From Roseiarcus sp963761435 (GTDB lineage: Bacteria > Pseudomonadota > Alphaproteobacteria > Rhizobiales > Beijerinckiaceae), in the NCBI GenBank assembly GCA_963761435.1, contig CAVXHJ010000010.1:868001-932000 (forward strand): 64,000 bases of DNA, given 5' to 3'. A program made the translations under genes and the position numbers. This document shows positions 32,217 through 42,341 of the stretch, one piece after another. The notes beneath the pieces are model-generated. The model worked only from the letters and a program-made list of their open reading frames with translations, was not told where the DNA came from and searched no databases. Within the stretch, counting starts at the first letter, position 1. Every line of letters begins with the position of its first letter.

Positions 32217-33167
32217 ATGAACGCCACGGACGGCGCGGACCTGATCTGGCCCGACCTCACCTTTTCCGCGTGGAGCGACACGCTCGCGACCTTGCATCTC
32301 TGGACCCAGATCGTGGGCAAGATCCGCCTCTCGCTCACCCCCTGGCTCAATCATAGCTGGCAGACGCCCCTCTATGTAACCGCCCGCGGTCTTGGCGCGT
32401 CGCCTATCCCGATCGGCGCCGAGATTTTCGAGATCGAGTTCGATTTTATCGGCCATCGGCTCATGGTCCGAACCAGTCGGGGCGACGAACGGTCGCTGCC
32501 GCTTGAGCCGCAGCCGGTCGCCGACTTCTATCGCGCGACAATCGATCTCCTGCGCGGCGTTGGCGTTGCGGTCGCGATCAACGACACGCCGAACGAAGTT
32601 CCAGACCCGATCCGGTTTTCGGAGGACCAGACCCACGCGTCTTACGACGCGGCCGCCGCCCATCGCTTCTGGCGCGCGCTCGTGCAGGCCGATCGCGTCT
32701 TCAAGCTGTTCCGCACCGGCTTCCTCGGCAAGGCGAGCCCGGTCCATTTCTTCTGGGGCAGCTTCGATCTCGCGGTGACCCGCTTCTCCGGCCGCCGCGC
32801 GCCGCTCCATCCGGGCGGCGTGCCTGGCCTGCCCGACGCGGTCGCGCGCGAAGCCTATTCGCACGAGGTGAGCAGCGCCGGGTTCTGGCCAGGGAACGAG
32901 GCCTTCCCGCGCGCGGCCTTCTACGCTTACGCCTATCCCGAACCGTCGGGCTTTCGCGATCGGGCGGTCGCGCCCGGCGCCGCCTTCGATGCGACGCTGG
33001 GAGAATTCATCCTGCCGTATGACACGGTTGCGCAAGCGCCGGAGCCTGACGCCCTGCTGCTCGACTTCCTCTCGACGACCTATGCGGCCGCCGCTGACGC
33101 CGGACGCTGGGATCGCGCCGCCCTGGAATGCCCGCTTGGCGTTCCGGGACGGGTCCGCCCGATCTAG
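32217..33167 (+). CDS. DUF5996-family protein
   Basis: 316-residue protein with the conserved phrases of this family of unknown function: WSDTLATLHLWTQIVGKIRL, PLYVTARGLGASPIP, FWRALVQADRVFKLFR, SPVHFFWGSFDLAVTRFSGR and EAYSHEVSSAGFWPGN. Several invariant Trp/His residues hint at a ligand-binding or enzymatic site, but no activity is known to me. The ATG at 32217 has AAAGGAACAGG just before it; the frame is open for another 39 codons upstream without a ribosome site. Confidence 0.82.
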   Translation: MNATDGADLIWPDLTFSAWSDTLATLHLWTQIVGKIRLSLTPWLNHSWQTPLYVTARGLGASPIPIGAEIFEIEFDFIGHRLMVRTSRGDERSLPLEPQPVADFYRATIDLLRGVGVAVAINDTPNEVPDPIRFSEDQTHASYDAAAAHRFWRALVQADRVFKLFRTGFLGKASPVHFFWGSFDLAVTRFSGRRAPLHPGGVPGLPDAVAREAYSHEVSSAGFWPGNEAFPRAAFYAYAYPEPSGFRDRAVAPGAAFDATLGEFILPYDTVAQAPEPDALLLDFLSTTYAAAADAGRWDRAALECPLGVPGRVRPI

Positions 33168-33286
33168 CCAGTGCGAATAGGATATCACGCGATCGTTCGC
33201 GCCGAATCCGGTCAGAGAGCGGACGGGGCCGCGCAAAAGCGCTAAAAGAACAGTCCATCCGCGCAGCTGCGCCGGAGGCGATGTTC

Positions 33287-34567
33287 ATGTCCGACCAACG
33301 ATGGCGCAAGAGGTTCCTTGGCAATCGGCAACTCGCGCCGGAAACCTTGATGATGGGCTATGGCTACGATCCGCTCCTGTCCGAGCGATCGCTGAAGCCG
33401 CCCGTCTTTCACACATCGACCTTCGTCTTCCGCACCGCCCAGGACGGCAAGGAATTCTTCGAGCTGGCCTATGGCCTGCGCCAGAAGCGGCCGAACGAAG
33501 AGCCGGGTCTCATCTACAGCCGGATCAACAATCCCGATCTCCAAATGCTCGAGGACCGGCTGGCGATTTGGGACGAAGCGGAGGCCAACCTGACCTTCGC
33601 TTCGGGCATGGCGGCAATTTCGACCAGTCTTTGGGCCTATGCGCGGCCGGGCTCGGTCATCGTTCACTCGGGCCCGGTCTACGGCGGAACCGATTTTCTT
33701 CTGAAGCGGATCCTGCCACAATTTGGGGTCACTCCCATCGGCTTCCCGGCGGAGAGCGGGACCCAGGCGATGGAGGAAGCAGTGAGCCGGGCGCGCGCGG
33801 CCGGCCCAATCGCGGCGATTTATCTCGAGACGCCTGCCAACCCGACCAACGGCCTCGTGGACATTCGTCGCGCCAGGGAAATCGCTGACGCTCTCGTGTC
33901 CAAGGACGGAAAGCGCCCGGTGCTCATCGTCGACAACACGATGCTTGGACCCTTGTATCAGACGCCCATCGCCCACGGCGCCGATCTGGTCGTGACGTCG
34001 CTCACCAAATATGTCGGCGGCCATTCCGATCTGATCGCGGGGGGTTGCTCGGGAGCGGCGCAAGCGCTCGAGCCGATCCGCGGCATGCGTACGATCCTCG
34101 GCACGATGTGCGATCCCAACACCGGCTGGATGCTGATGCGGTCGCTCGAAACGCTCAAGCTCAGAATGACCGCGGCCGCCGAGGGCGCACGCAAGGTCGC
34201 GGACTTTCTGCGCGGCCACGACGCGGTCTCCTCGGTCTGGTATCTGGGCTCGTTGCCCGAGGGCCATCCCGATCGGCCAATCTTCGAGCGTCAATGCAAA
34301 GGCGCGGGCTCGACTTTCAGCTTCGAAGTGAAGGGCGGGGAGCCCGAAGCCTTCGCAGCGCTCGACAAACTCGAGGTGATCAAGCTTGCGGTGAGCCTCG
34401 GCGGAACCGAGACGTTGGCCTCACATCCGGCCGCCATGACCCATTCCGACATTCCGGCGGAGGAACAGCTGCGCCTAGGGATCACGCCGGCCTTGATCCG
34501 CCTATCGGTCGGCATCGAAAATCCGGACGATCTCATCGCCGACCTCGACCAGGCGCTGAGAGGTTGA
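33287..34567 (+). CDS. PLP-dependent Cys/Met metabolism enzyme (methionine gamma-lyase / cystathionine gamma-synthase type)
   Basis: 426-residue fold-type I PLP enzyme. The internal-aldimine lysine is K231 in VVTSLTKYVGGHSDL; GPVYGGT, YLETPANPTNGLVDI and VDNTMLGPLYQTP complete the family signature, and SLGGTETLASHPAAMTHSD is the substrate-carboxylate region. It would act on methionine, cystathionine or homoserine derivatives; sequence reading alone does not separate lyase from synthase. GGAGG lies eight bases before the ATG at 33287 and two before the ATG at 33281, hence the choice. Convergent with hutU. Confidence 0.88.
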   Translation: MSDQRWRKRFLGNRQLAPETLMMGYGYDPLLSERSLKPPVFHTSTFVFRTAQDGKEFFELAYGLRQKRPNEEPGLIYSRINNPDLQMLEDRLAIWDEAEANLTFASGMAAISTSLWAYARPGSVIVHSGPVYGGTDFLLKRILPQFGVTPIGFPAESGTQAMEEAVSRARAAGPIAAIYLETPANPTNGLVDIRRAREIADALVSKDGKRPVLIVDNTMLGPLYQTPIAHGADLVVTSLTKYVGGHSDLIAGGCSGAAQALEPIRGMRTILGTMCDPNTGWMLMRSLETLKLRMTAAAEGARKVADFLRGHDAVSSVWYLGSLPEGHPDRPIFERQCKGAGSTFSFEVKGGEPEAFAALDKLEVIKLAVSLGGTETLASHPAAMTHSDIPAEEQLRLGITPALIRLSVGIENPDDLIADLDQALRG

Positions 34568-34589
34568 TGCTGCGCGACCCGAGCGGGGG

Positions 34590-36269
34590 TCAGGGCGGGG
34601 GGATGCTCGGCAGATCGAGCCCCTTCTCGCGCGCGCATTCCACCGCCGCCTCATAGCCGGCGTCGGCGTGGCGCATGACGCCGCTCGCCGGATCGTTCCA
34701 GAGCACTCGCTCGATCCGCCGCGCCGCTTCTGGCGTGCCATCGCAGACGACCACCATGCCGGCGTGCTGGGAGAAGCCCATACCGACGCCGCCGCCATGA
34801 TGGATCGACACCCAGGTCGCGCCCGAAGCGCAGTTGAGGAGCGCATTGAGAAGCGGCCAATCGGAGACGGCGTCGGAGCCGTCCTGCATCGCCTCGGTCT
34901 CGCGATTGGGCGAGGCGACCGAGCCCGAATCGAGATGATCGCGGCCGATGACGATCGGCGCCTTGAGTTCGCCCGAGGCGACCATTGTGTTGAAGGCGAG
35001 GCCGAGCCGGTGCCGGTCGCCTAAGCCCACCCAGCAGATCCGCGCCGGCAGGCCCTGGAACTTGATCCGCGACCGCGCCATGTCGAGCCAGTTGTGCAGG
35101 TGCGGGTTGTCCGGCATCAGCTCCTTGACCTTGGCGTCCGTCCTGTAAATGTCCTCCGGGTCGCCCGACAGCGCCGCCCATCGGAACGGGCCGACGCCGC
35201 GGCAGAACATGGGCCGGATATAGGCCGGCACGAAGCCGGGGAAGTCGAAGGCGTCCTTGACGCCTTCTTCGAGCGCCATCTGGCGGATGTTGTTGCCGTA
35301 GTCGACGGTCGGAACCCCGGCGTGGGCGTAGGCGAGCATCGCCCGCACATGCTCGGCCATCGACGCTTTGGCCGCCCGCTCGACGCCCTTCGGATCACTC
35401 GCGCGGCGCTCCTCCCACTGCGCGAGCGTCCACCCCTTCGGCAGATAGCCATTGATGGGATCATGCGCGGAAGTCTGGTCGGTGACGATGTCGGGCCTGA
35501 CGCCGCGACGCACGAGTTCGGGCATCACTTCGTCGGCATTGCCAAGAAGCGCGACCGAGACGGCTTTCCTCTCTCTGGTCGCCCTTTCGATGATCGCGAG
35601 CGCATCATCCAGGTCTTTGGCCTGAACGTCGACATAGCCGGTGCGGAGGCGGAATTCGATGCTGGAGGGACGGCATTCGACAGCGAGCAGCGACGCGCCG
35701 GCCATCGACGCGGCGAGCGGCTGCGCGCCGCCCATGCCGCCAAGACCGGCGGTGAGAATCCATCGTCCCCGAAGATCGCCGCCATAGTGCCTTCGCCCCA
35801 TCTCGACGAAGGTCTCATAGGTGCCCTGCACGATGCCCTGCGAGCCGATATAGATCCAGGAGCCGGCGGTCATCTGGCCGTACATCATCAGGCCCTTGCG
35901 ATCGAGGTCGTTGAAGCAGTCCCAGGTCGCCCAGTGCGGCACAAGATTCGAGTTGGCGATGAGCACACGCGGCGCGTCGGCATGGGTGCGGAACACGCCG
36001 ACGGGCTTGCCCGACTGAACCAGCAACGTCTGATCGCCCTCTAGCCGCCGAAGGGTGGCGACTAGACGATCGAAGGACGGCCAGTCGCGGGCCGCGCGGC
36101 CGATGCCGCCGTAGACGACGAGCTCGCCCGGCCGCTCGGCGACGTCGGGATCCAGATTGTTCATGAGCATACGCATCGGCGCTTCGGTCAGCCAGCTCTT
36201 GGCGCTGAGTTCGGTTCCCCGGGGGCTGCGGACGACGCGCATATTATCCAAGCGGGCTGGGGCGGTCAT
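34590..36269 (-). CDS. hutU: Urocanate hydratase
   Basis: Second step of histidine degradation: urocanate to imidazolone propionate, using tightly bound NAD as electrophile. The 559 residues show the whole family pattern: VYGGIGRAARDWPSFD, LLVQSGKPVGVFRTH, MTAGSWIYIGSQGIVQGTYE, TAGLGGMGGAQPLA (NAD site), DQTSAHDPINGYLP, FCRGVGPFRWAALSGD and HHGGGVGMGFSQHAGM. Length is standard. It is the last gene of the hutI-hutH-hutG-hutU operon, seven bases after hutG. Confidence 0.97.
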   Translation of the reverse strand: MTAPARLDNMRVVRSPRGTELSAKSWLTEAPMRMLMNNLDPDVAERPGELVVYGGIGRAARDWPSFDRLVATLRRLEGDQTLLVQSGKPVGVFRTHADAPRVLIANSNLVPHWATWDCFNDLDRKGLMMYGQMTAGSWIYIGSQGIVQGTYETFVEMGRRHYGGDLRGRWILTAGLGGMGGAQPLAASMAGASLLAVECRPSSIEFRLRTGYVDVQAKDLDDALAIIERATRERKAVSVALLGNADEVMPELVRRGVRPDIVTDQTSAHDPINGYLPKGWTLAQWEERRASDPKGVERAAKASMAEHVRAMLAYAHAGVPTVDYGNNIRQMALEEGVKDAFDFPGFVPAYIRPMFCRGVGPFRWAALSGDPEDIYRTDAKVKELMPDNPHLHNWLDMARSRIKFQGLPARICWVGLGDRHRLGLAFNTMVASGELKAPIVIGRDHLDSGSVASPNRETEAMQDGSDAVSDWPLLNALLNCASGATWVSIHHGGGVGMGFSQHAGMVVVCDGTPEAARRIERVLWNDPASGVMRHADAGYEAAVECAREKGLDLPSIPPP

Positions 36270-36276
36270 GGGCCTC

Positions 36277-37111
36277 TCACGGTTTTGCGTCGGCGATCCA
36301 GGCAAGAATTGTTTCGAGAATGCTCTTGAGCGTCGCGCGCGTCGGCGCCGCGCGCTCTCGGTCAATCGGCGAAGGCCAGTTGCTCGGCGCCGGGCGCTTC
36401 GGTTCCTGCATATAGGCGCGGCAGGCGAGCTCGAGTTGCAAGGCCTCGACGCCCTCAGCCGGCTCGCCAAAGGCGCGCGTGATCCAGCCGCCCTTGAAGC
36501 GGCCATCGGTCACGGAACTCGAACCCGAGGAAGAAAGAACAGCTTCGACCTTCGCGCGCAGAGTTCGACGAGCAGCTGCGGCCCGAGTTGATCCCCAGAT
36601 TGAACACCGGCAGTTCGCCGTCGAACAGACGCGGGATGCGCGAACGAATTGAGTGGGCGTCGAACAGCGCGACGCGCCGGAACGACCGGCGCAATCTCGC
36701 GATCTCGCCGCTGAGCGCCGCATGGTAGGGATCGAAGTATAGTCGCCGCCGCTCGGCGATCTCCGCCGCGTCGGGCGCCTCGCCCGCCCGATAAAGCGGC
36801 TCGCCGTCGAAGGTCGTAGTCGGGCATAAGTCGGTCGTCGCCTGACCGGGATAAAGCGAGGCGCCGCTCGGATCGCGATTCACATCAACGATCGAGCGCG
36901 AGAGTTTCGTGCGCACAACCGTCGCGCCAAGCGGCTCGACAAAATCGTAGAGCTCGTCGAGACGCCAGTCCGCGTCCTTCCGCGCAAGCCACGGATCGAC
37001 GAACGCCGGCTTGAACGTGAGCAGGTCATCGCCGGCGTGCGGAATGCTGACGATGAGCGGTTTGTCGCCGCGCCTGACAACGAGCCACTCGGGAAAATCG
37101 CCGATCATCAC
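36277..37111 (-). pseudogene. hutG: N-formylglutamate deformylase HutG, one frameshift
   Basis: Zn hydrolase that turns N-formylglutamate into glutamate and formate, the last step of the five-enzyme histidine route. Frame one gives LIVSIPHAGDDLL, DWRLDELYDF, VDVNRDPSG, FDAHSIRS and FNLGINSG; after an extra base near 36570-36585 the protein resumes LRAKVEAVLSSSG, VTDGRFKGGWITRAFGEP and LELACRAYM. Repair gives 277 residues, normal length. The operon around it is intact, so loss of only this gene would be odd, and hutF upstream makes its product needed. Confidence 0.87.
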
Positions 37112-38646
37112 GCAAGCTTCTCCAGGCCGGGGAGGACCGCCTCGCCGACCGCTTGCATGACTGCGCCCTCGCGTACGAGCAGGGTCGCGGCAGCGATATC
37201 GGGATGAAAGAAGCGGTCGTCCTCGAGCCGCGGAACCTCGCGGCGCAGACGCGCCCGGAGCGCTTCAAGCGGTGCGCTCGACATGAGAGGCAAGTGAAAG
37301 TCGCAAGCCTGCGCGGCGGCGAGGAGCTCGATGCCGATGATCGACATTGCGCTTTCGGCCATGAAGGCGAGACGCCTCGCGCCGTGCGCCGCCATCGACA
37401 CGTGATCCTCCTGGTTCGCGGAGGTCGGAATCGAATCGACGCTCGCCGGATAGGCCCGGCTTTTGTTCTCGGCGACCAGCGCCGCCGCCGTCACTTGGGC
37501 GATCATGAACCCCGAGTTCAAGCCCGGCTTGGGCGTGAGAAACGCGGGCAGCCCCGAGAGCGCGGGATCGACCAGAAGCGCGATCCTCCGCTCGGCGAGT
37601 GAGCCGATTTCGCAGATGGCGAGCGCGATCATGTCAGCGGCGAAGGCGACCGGCTCGGCGTGAAAGTTGCCTCCTGACAGAGCTTCATCGCTGTCGGCGA
37701 CGATGAGAGGATTGTCGGAGACCGCGTTGGCTTCCGCGGTCAGCGTGGCCGCGGCCTGGCGCAAAAGATCGAGACAGGCGCCCATCACCTGCGGCTGGCA
37801 GCGCAGGCAGTAGGGATCCTGGACCCGTTCATCCCCGGTGAGGTGCGAAGCGCGAATGGCGCTTCCCGCGAGCAGGGCGCGCAGTGCGGCGGCGACCTCG
37901 ATCTGGCCTTGGTGACGCCGCAGCGCGTGGATCCGGGCGTCGAACGGGGTATCCGATCCGCGCGCCCCGTCGGTCGATAACGCACCGGTCGCAAGCGCGG
38001 AGCGGAGTAGCGTCTCCGCTTCGAACAAGCCGACCAGCGCGTTGGCGGTCGAAAACTGGGTGCCGTTGAGAAGCGCAAGCCCCTCCTTGGGCTGAAGCGC
38101 GATCGGCTCAAGGCCAACTTCGGCGAGCGCTCCGGCGGCGGGCGCGATACGCTCGCCCACGCGCGCGTCACCGACCCCGATCATCGTCGCCGCCATATGC
38201 GCAAGGGGCGCAAGATCGCCCGACGCGCCGACCGACCCTTGCGCCGGTACCACTGGAGTTAGCCCACGGGCGAGCATAGCCTCAATGAGCAGAAGCGTCT
38301 GCGGCTGCACGCCCGAAGCGCCTTGGGCCAGGCTGCCGAGCTTTAGAGCCATCATCAGCCGCGTCGTCGCAACCGATGCTGGTTCGCCGACCCCTGCCGC
38401 GTGCGACAGGACGATGTTGCGCTGAAGCTGAGCCAAATCGGCCGGCTCGATTCGCATGGCTGCGAGTTTGCCGAAGCCTGTGTTGATTCCGTAAACCGGC
38501 TCGCCACGGGCCAGAATACGCTCGACGGACGCGGCGCTCGCAGCCACGCCGGCATGATGGGCGGGATCGACCGCGAGCGCCGCGCCCCGCCAGATCTTCC
38601 GCCAGTCAGCGAGCGACGCCTCGCCGGCGCGGATGACGACGGTCAT
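37108..38646 (-). CDS. hutH: Histidine ammonia-lyase
   Basis: First step of histidine degradation: L-histidine to urocanate and ammonia. The autocatalytic MIO cofactor is formed from A141-S142-G143 in GSVGASGDLAPLAH. Also visible are YGINTGFGKL (catalytic Tyr), ALLNGTQFSTA, QDPYCLRCQPQVMG and SGNFHAEP-like SGGNFHAEP, and SIPTSANQEDHVSM. 512 residues, as usual. ATG overlaps the hutI stop (ATGA), and its own stop overlaps the hutG start. Confidence 0.97.
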   Translation of the reverse strand: MTVVIRAGEASLADWRKIWRGAALAVDPAHHAGVAASAASVERILARGEPVYGINTGFGKLAAMRIEPADLAQLQRNIVLSHAAGVGEPASVATTRLMMALKLGSLAQGASGVQPQTLLLIEAMLARGLTPVVPAQGSVGASGDLAPLAHMAATMIGVGDARVGERIAPAAGALAEVGLEPIALQPKEGLALLNGTQFSTANALVGLFEAETLLRSALATGALSTDGARGSDTPFDARIHALRRHQGQIEVAAALRALLAGSAIRASHLTGDERVQDPYCLRCQPQVMGACLDLLRQAAATLTAEANAVSDNPLIVADSDEALSGGNFHAEPVAFAADMIALAICEIGSLAERRIALLVDPALSGLPAFLTPKPGLNSGFMIAQVTAAALVAENKSRAYPASVDSIPTSANQEDHVSMAAHGARRLAFMAESAMSIIGIELLAAAQACDFHLPLMSSAPLEALRARLRREVPRLEDDRFFHPDIAAATLLVREGAVMQAVGEAVLPGLEKLA

Positions 38647-39877
38647 TGTCCCTTCCAGACGCGAGCTTGGAGCGGGTTGAAGCCGAGCCGATAGACGAGT
38701 TCGGCCGGACGCTCAATGTCCCATATTGCGAAATCGGCCGACTTGCCGGCCTCGAGCGTTCCAGTCTCGGCCGCAAGGCCGAGCGCTTGCGCCGCATTGC
38801 GCGTTGCGCCGGCGAGGCATTCTTCGACAGTGAGCCCGAACAGCGTCGCGGCCATGTTGAGCGCGAGCAAAAGCGAGGTCAGGGGCGAGGTGCCGGGATT
38901 GGAGTCGGTCGCGACCGCCATCGGCAGGCGATGCTTGCGCATGAGGTCGATTGGAGGCGTCTGGCGCTCGCGCAGCACATAGTAGGCGCCGGGAAGCAGG
39001 ACCGCGGTCACGCCGGCATTCGCCATCGCCGCAACGCCATGTTCATCCGCATATTCGAGATGATCGGCCGACAAGTGCACCGAACTTGGCCGCGAGCGAC
39101 GGCGCCGCCCGAGTTCGACAATTGATCGGCATGCAGCTTGACCGGAAGCCCCGCCCGGCGCGCGGCGGCGAACACGCGCGCAATCTCATCGCGCGTAAAC
39201 GCAATCCGCTCGCAAAACCCATCAACGGCGTCGATCAGGCCCTCGCCCGCGAGCGCCGGAATCATGGTGTCGGCGACGTAAGCGACGTATGCGTCACGTT
39301 TTCCGGCGAATTCCGGCGGCAGTGCGTGCGCGCCCAAAAATGTCGTTCGGATGGTGACACGCCGGTGTTCGGCCAGGCGGCGCGCGACGGCAAGCGACTT
39401 GCGCTCGGCGGCAATATCGAGGCCGTAACCGGATTTGACTTCGACCATGCCGACCCCCTCAGCGATCAAAGCGTCCAGACGGCGAAGCGTCGATCGGATG
39501 AGCTCGTCTTCACTCGCGTCGCGGGTCGCGCGGACGGTGGAAAGAATGCCGCCGCCCTCGCGAGCAATCTGTTCATAGGTAGCGCCGGCGAGCCTTAACT
39601 CGAACTCATGCGCGCGATCGCCGCCGTAAACGAGGTGAGTGTGGCAATCGATCAAGGCCGGCGTGATCCAGCGGCCTTCGCAATCAACGACACGCGCGCC
39701 GTTGATTGCGAAGGCCGGCAGTTCGTTCTCTTGGCCAACAAAAGCGATGCGTCCGTCGCGCGCGCCGATGGCGCCGGATTCGACGACCCCGAGCCCCGGC
39801 CGCCCAAGCGCAAGGGTCGCAAGACGGGCGTTGAGCCAGACCGAATCGAGTGGGCGCGTGTCTTCTGGGTGAACCAT
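38643..39877 (-). pseudogene. hutI: Imidazolonepropionase HutI, two frameshifts
   Basis: Third step: hydrolysis of imidazolone propionate to N-formimidoylglutamate by an amidohydrolase. Frame one shows PALIDCHTHLVYGGDRAHEF (metal-binding HxH), EVKSGYGLD and LGAHALPPEF, to VKLHADQLSNSGGA. After one extra base near 39100-39112 a short stretch reads LAAKFGAL, and after a second near 39078-39088 the end follows: ADHLEYADEHGVAAMA, ATDSNPGTSP and GLTVEECLAGATRNAA. Repair gives 410 residues, as in the family. Start at 39877 is a choice; ATG at 39916 is possible. Confidence 0.87.
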
Positions 39878-40026
39878 GGCGCTCAGCGGCTTCCCGCCGC
39901 GGGTCATTTGTTGCATAGACCTAATGGCGCGGAAGGCAAGCGGCGCGCCGGGACAACTGTAGCCGCGCTCGCCGAGTAAGGCTGGCGAGGCCGGCGGCGG
40001 TGAGTTCGGTGCAAGGGAGCTGACTT

Positions 40027-41388
40027 TTGTCTGTTCTACACGCCGCAAGGGCGCTGACTCCTGACGGCTGGAAGTCCAACGTCAGGATCACGATCGAGGC
40101 GGGCGCGATCGCCACCGTCGAGATCGACGCCGAGGCGCAGGACGGGGACGAGCGTCACGCGATCATGGCGCCGGCGGCGGCGAACCTGCACAGCCACGCT
40201 TTCCAACGCGCCTTGGCGGGACTTGCCGAGATACGTGGACCGGATGTCGACACGTTCTGGACCTGGCGCGAGACGATGTACCGCTTCGCGCTCGCCATGT
40301 CGCCCGACGATGTCGAGGCGGTCGCCGCGCAGGTCTATGTTGAAATGCTGGAGGCTGGCTTCGCCGCCGTCGCTGAATTCCACTATCTTCATCATGCTCC
40401 GGACGGTTCGCCCTATGGGCCGCCGTCGGAAATGGCCGGACGCATCCTCTCCGCTGCCCGACGCGTCGGCATCGGAATAACTCTGCTTCCCGTGTTCTAC
40501 GCCCATTCGACTTTCGGCGGCGCGGCCCCCAGGCCGGAGCAGAGACGGTTCGTCAACGACATCGCGTCGTTCGCGCGTCTCGTGGACGATTGTCGTCACC
40601 TGCTCAGGGAGGCGGACGAGACCATCGGCATCGCGCCCCATAGCCTGCGCGCCGTGACCCCAAACGAGCTTGCTGAACTGATCTCGCTCGCCGGCGACGC
40701 GCCGATCCACATCCACGCCGCCGAGCAGATCAAGGAGGTCGAGGACTGTGTAGCATGGTCGGGCGCGCGACCGGTGCGCTGGCTGATCGACCATGCGAAC
40801 GTCGATGAAAGGTGGTGCCTCGTCCACGCGACTCACCTCGATGAAGGAGAAACCCGAGACCTCGCCCGCTCGCGCGCGATTGCGGGGCTATGTCCGGTGA
40901 CCGAAGCCAACCTCGGGGATGGAATCTTCAAAGCCGCGGATTACATCGATGCTGGCGGGCGCTATGGCGTCGGGACCGACTCCAACGTCGAGATCGGCGT
41001 CGCGACGGAGTTGCGTCAGCTCGAGTATGCACAAAGGCTGCGTAAGCGGTCGCGCAATGTTTTGGGCCAGCCGGGGGGATCGACGGGCCGCGCGATGCTC
41101 GATACGATCTGGTCCGGCGGCGCCCAGGCGCTGAGGCGCCGCGCAGGCCGGCTCGCGCCCGGCGCCCGAGGCGACATCCTGACCTTTCGCGCCAACCATC
41201 CGACGCTTGCGGGCAAGACCGACGATCAGATTCTCGACGCGTGGATCTTCGCGGTGGGAAATGCGCTTGTTGATTGCGTCTGGAGCAACGGCCTTAAAGT
41301 CGTTTCCGGAGGCCGCCACGTCTTCAGAGACCAGATCGCCGAACAATTCGCAAAGACAATGCGCGAGCTGAGCCAGCAGCCGGCCTAA
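40027..41388 (+). CDS. hutF: Formimidoylglutamate deiminase
   Basis: Converts N-formimidoylglutamate to N-formylglutamate and ammonia, defining the five-step histidine route together with HutG. The 453-residue amidohydrolase shows NLHSHAFQRALAGLAE (metal-binding HxH), WTWRETMYRFA, EFHYLHHAPDG, IGIAPHSLRAV, IHIHAAEQIKEVEDC and GVGTDSNVEI. It starts with TTG at 40027, behind AAGGGAG eight bases upstream, and is transcribed away from hutI across a 150-base spacer. No HutC-like operator could be recognised and no hutC gene is in the window. Confidence 0.95.
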   Translation: MSVLHAARALTPDGWKSNVRITIEAGAIATVEIDAEAQDGDERHAIMAPAAANLHSHAFQRALAGLAEIRGPDVDTFWTWRETMYRFALAMSPDDVEAVAAQVYVEMLEAGFAAVAEFHYLHHAPDGSPYGPPSEMAGRILSAARRVGIGITLLPVFYAHSTFGGAAPRPEQRRFVNDIASFARLVDDCRHLLREADETIGIAPHSLRAVTPNELAELISLAGDAPIHIHAAEQIKEVEDCVAWSGARPVRWLIDHANVDERWCLVHATHLDEGETRDLARSRAIAGLCPVTEANLGDGIFKAADYIDAGGRYGVGTDSNVEIGVATELRQLEYAQRLRKRSRNVLGQPGGSTGRAMLDTIWSGGAQALRRRAGRLAPGARGDILTFRANHPTLAGKTDDQILDAWIFAVGNALVDCVWSNGLKVVSGGRHVFRDQIAEQFAKTMRELSQQPA

Positions 41389-41407
41389 CGAACGAGAACG
41401 CGCTGCT

Positions 41408-42082
41408 TCACCGTCTTCCGCCAAGCTCATCGATATGGACCAGGAGGTCGGCTGGATCATCGTAGACGCGGAAGGCCGTAGCCTGCTGGAGCTCGCTTGC
41501 GCCGTAGCCCCCGCACAGGAGCCCGACGCCGAGCGCTCGGCAGCGCGCCGCCGCCAGCATGTCCCAGATGCTGTCGCCCACTACGACCGCTGTTTCGATT
41601 GGCGCATTCAGTCGCGCCGCGGCGGCGAGAAACAGATCTGGATCAGGCTTGGCGTATTTGACCTGATCGCGGGTAACGACCGGCGTTTTCGTCGGATCGA
41701 CACCCAGCGCCGCAAGGTTGACCGCCGCCGTTTCCATTCGCCCGCTCGTGGCGATCGCCCACTGGAGCCCTGCCTTGGTGAGCCACTCCAGCAATTCGCA
41801 CGCGCCCGGCAACGGCCGGATGTGATCTGACATGCCGCGATAGGTCTCCGCGTGCTTTCGGCGGAGGCGTTCGAGCCGGTCTTCGCTCATCTCGACGCCG
41901 GTTTCGCGTTCGAGCTGATTGGTGAACAGGCCGCCGCTCATGCCGATCTTGCGATGGATGCGCCAGACCGAGAGGTCAACGCCCTCGCTGTCCAGAGCCT
42001 CCTTCCAGGCGAGAACATGCTGGTAGACGCTATCCACGAGCGTGCCGTCGAGATCAAACAGAAACGCGGGCTCGATGCGCAT
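41408..42082 (-). CDS. HAD-superfamily hydrolase, beta-phosphoglucomutase/phosphatase-like
   Basis: 224-residue HAD-IA protein: FLFDLDGTLVDSVYQH (motif I), IATSGRMET (motif II), KYAKPDPDLFL with the motif III lysine, and VVGDSIWDMLAA (motif IV). The small helical cap contains GMSGGLFTNQL. Such proteins hydrolyse sugar phosphates or phosphoglycolate; substrate not determined. GAGGAG lies four bases before the ATG at 42082, which is preferred to an upstream in-frame ATG. Convergent with hutF. Confidence 0.87.
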   Translation of the reverse strand: MRIEPAFLFDLDGTLVDSVYQHVLAWKEALDSEGVDLSVWRIHRKIGMSGGLFTNQLERETGVEMSEDRLERLRRKHAETYRGMSDHIRPLPGACELLEWLTKAGLQWAIATSGRMETAAVNLAALGVDPTKTPVVTRDQVKYAKPDPDLFLAAAARLNAPIETAVVVGDSIWDMLAAARCRALGVGLLCGGYGASELQQATAFRVYDDPADLLVHIDELGGRR

Positions 42083-42114
42083 CACATCTCCTCGAGCGGG
42101 CATCGCAGGGGGTG

Positions 42115-42303
42115 TCAGCCCATTGCGCGGCGGATCGGCAATGGCCACTCCGCGGCTTCGTTGTCAATCGCACCTGACATCGAAATCCCACGGGCCGCCA
42201 GCGCTGAATTCGGCTGCGCCATGCGGGAGGCGCGCTGATCAGGCGTCCGCTTGCGCCAATAAAGGTTACTCCCGGGATGTCCTTTGCGAGGCCGGCCATT
42301 CAT
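42115..42303 (-). CDS. Possible small basic protein
   Basis: 62 codons starting MNGRPRKGHPGSNLYWR and ending RRAMG. No family recognised and no strong ribosome site; other frames are open over part of the same stretch. It fills the gap between the HAD gene and the small membrane protein. Kept only as a candidate. Confidence 0.2.
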   Translation of the reverse strand: MNGRPRKGHPGSNLYWRKRTPDQRASRMAQPNSALAARGISMSGAIDNEAAEWPLPIRRAMG

Positions 42304-42341
42304 GTCACGATCCGCTTATGGCTTTTGAAAGGTTCACGTTC

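Noticed and set aside
31722..33236. 504-codon minus-strand frame over the DUF5996 gene
   Set aside because: Antisense to a gene with clear DUF5996 landmarks; only shadow composition.
33242..34294. 350-codon minus-strand frame over the gamma-lyase gene
   Set aside because: Antisense to a PLP enzyme with all its motifs.
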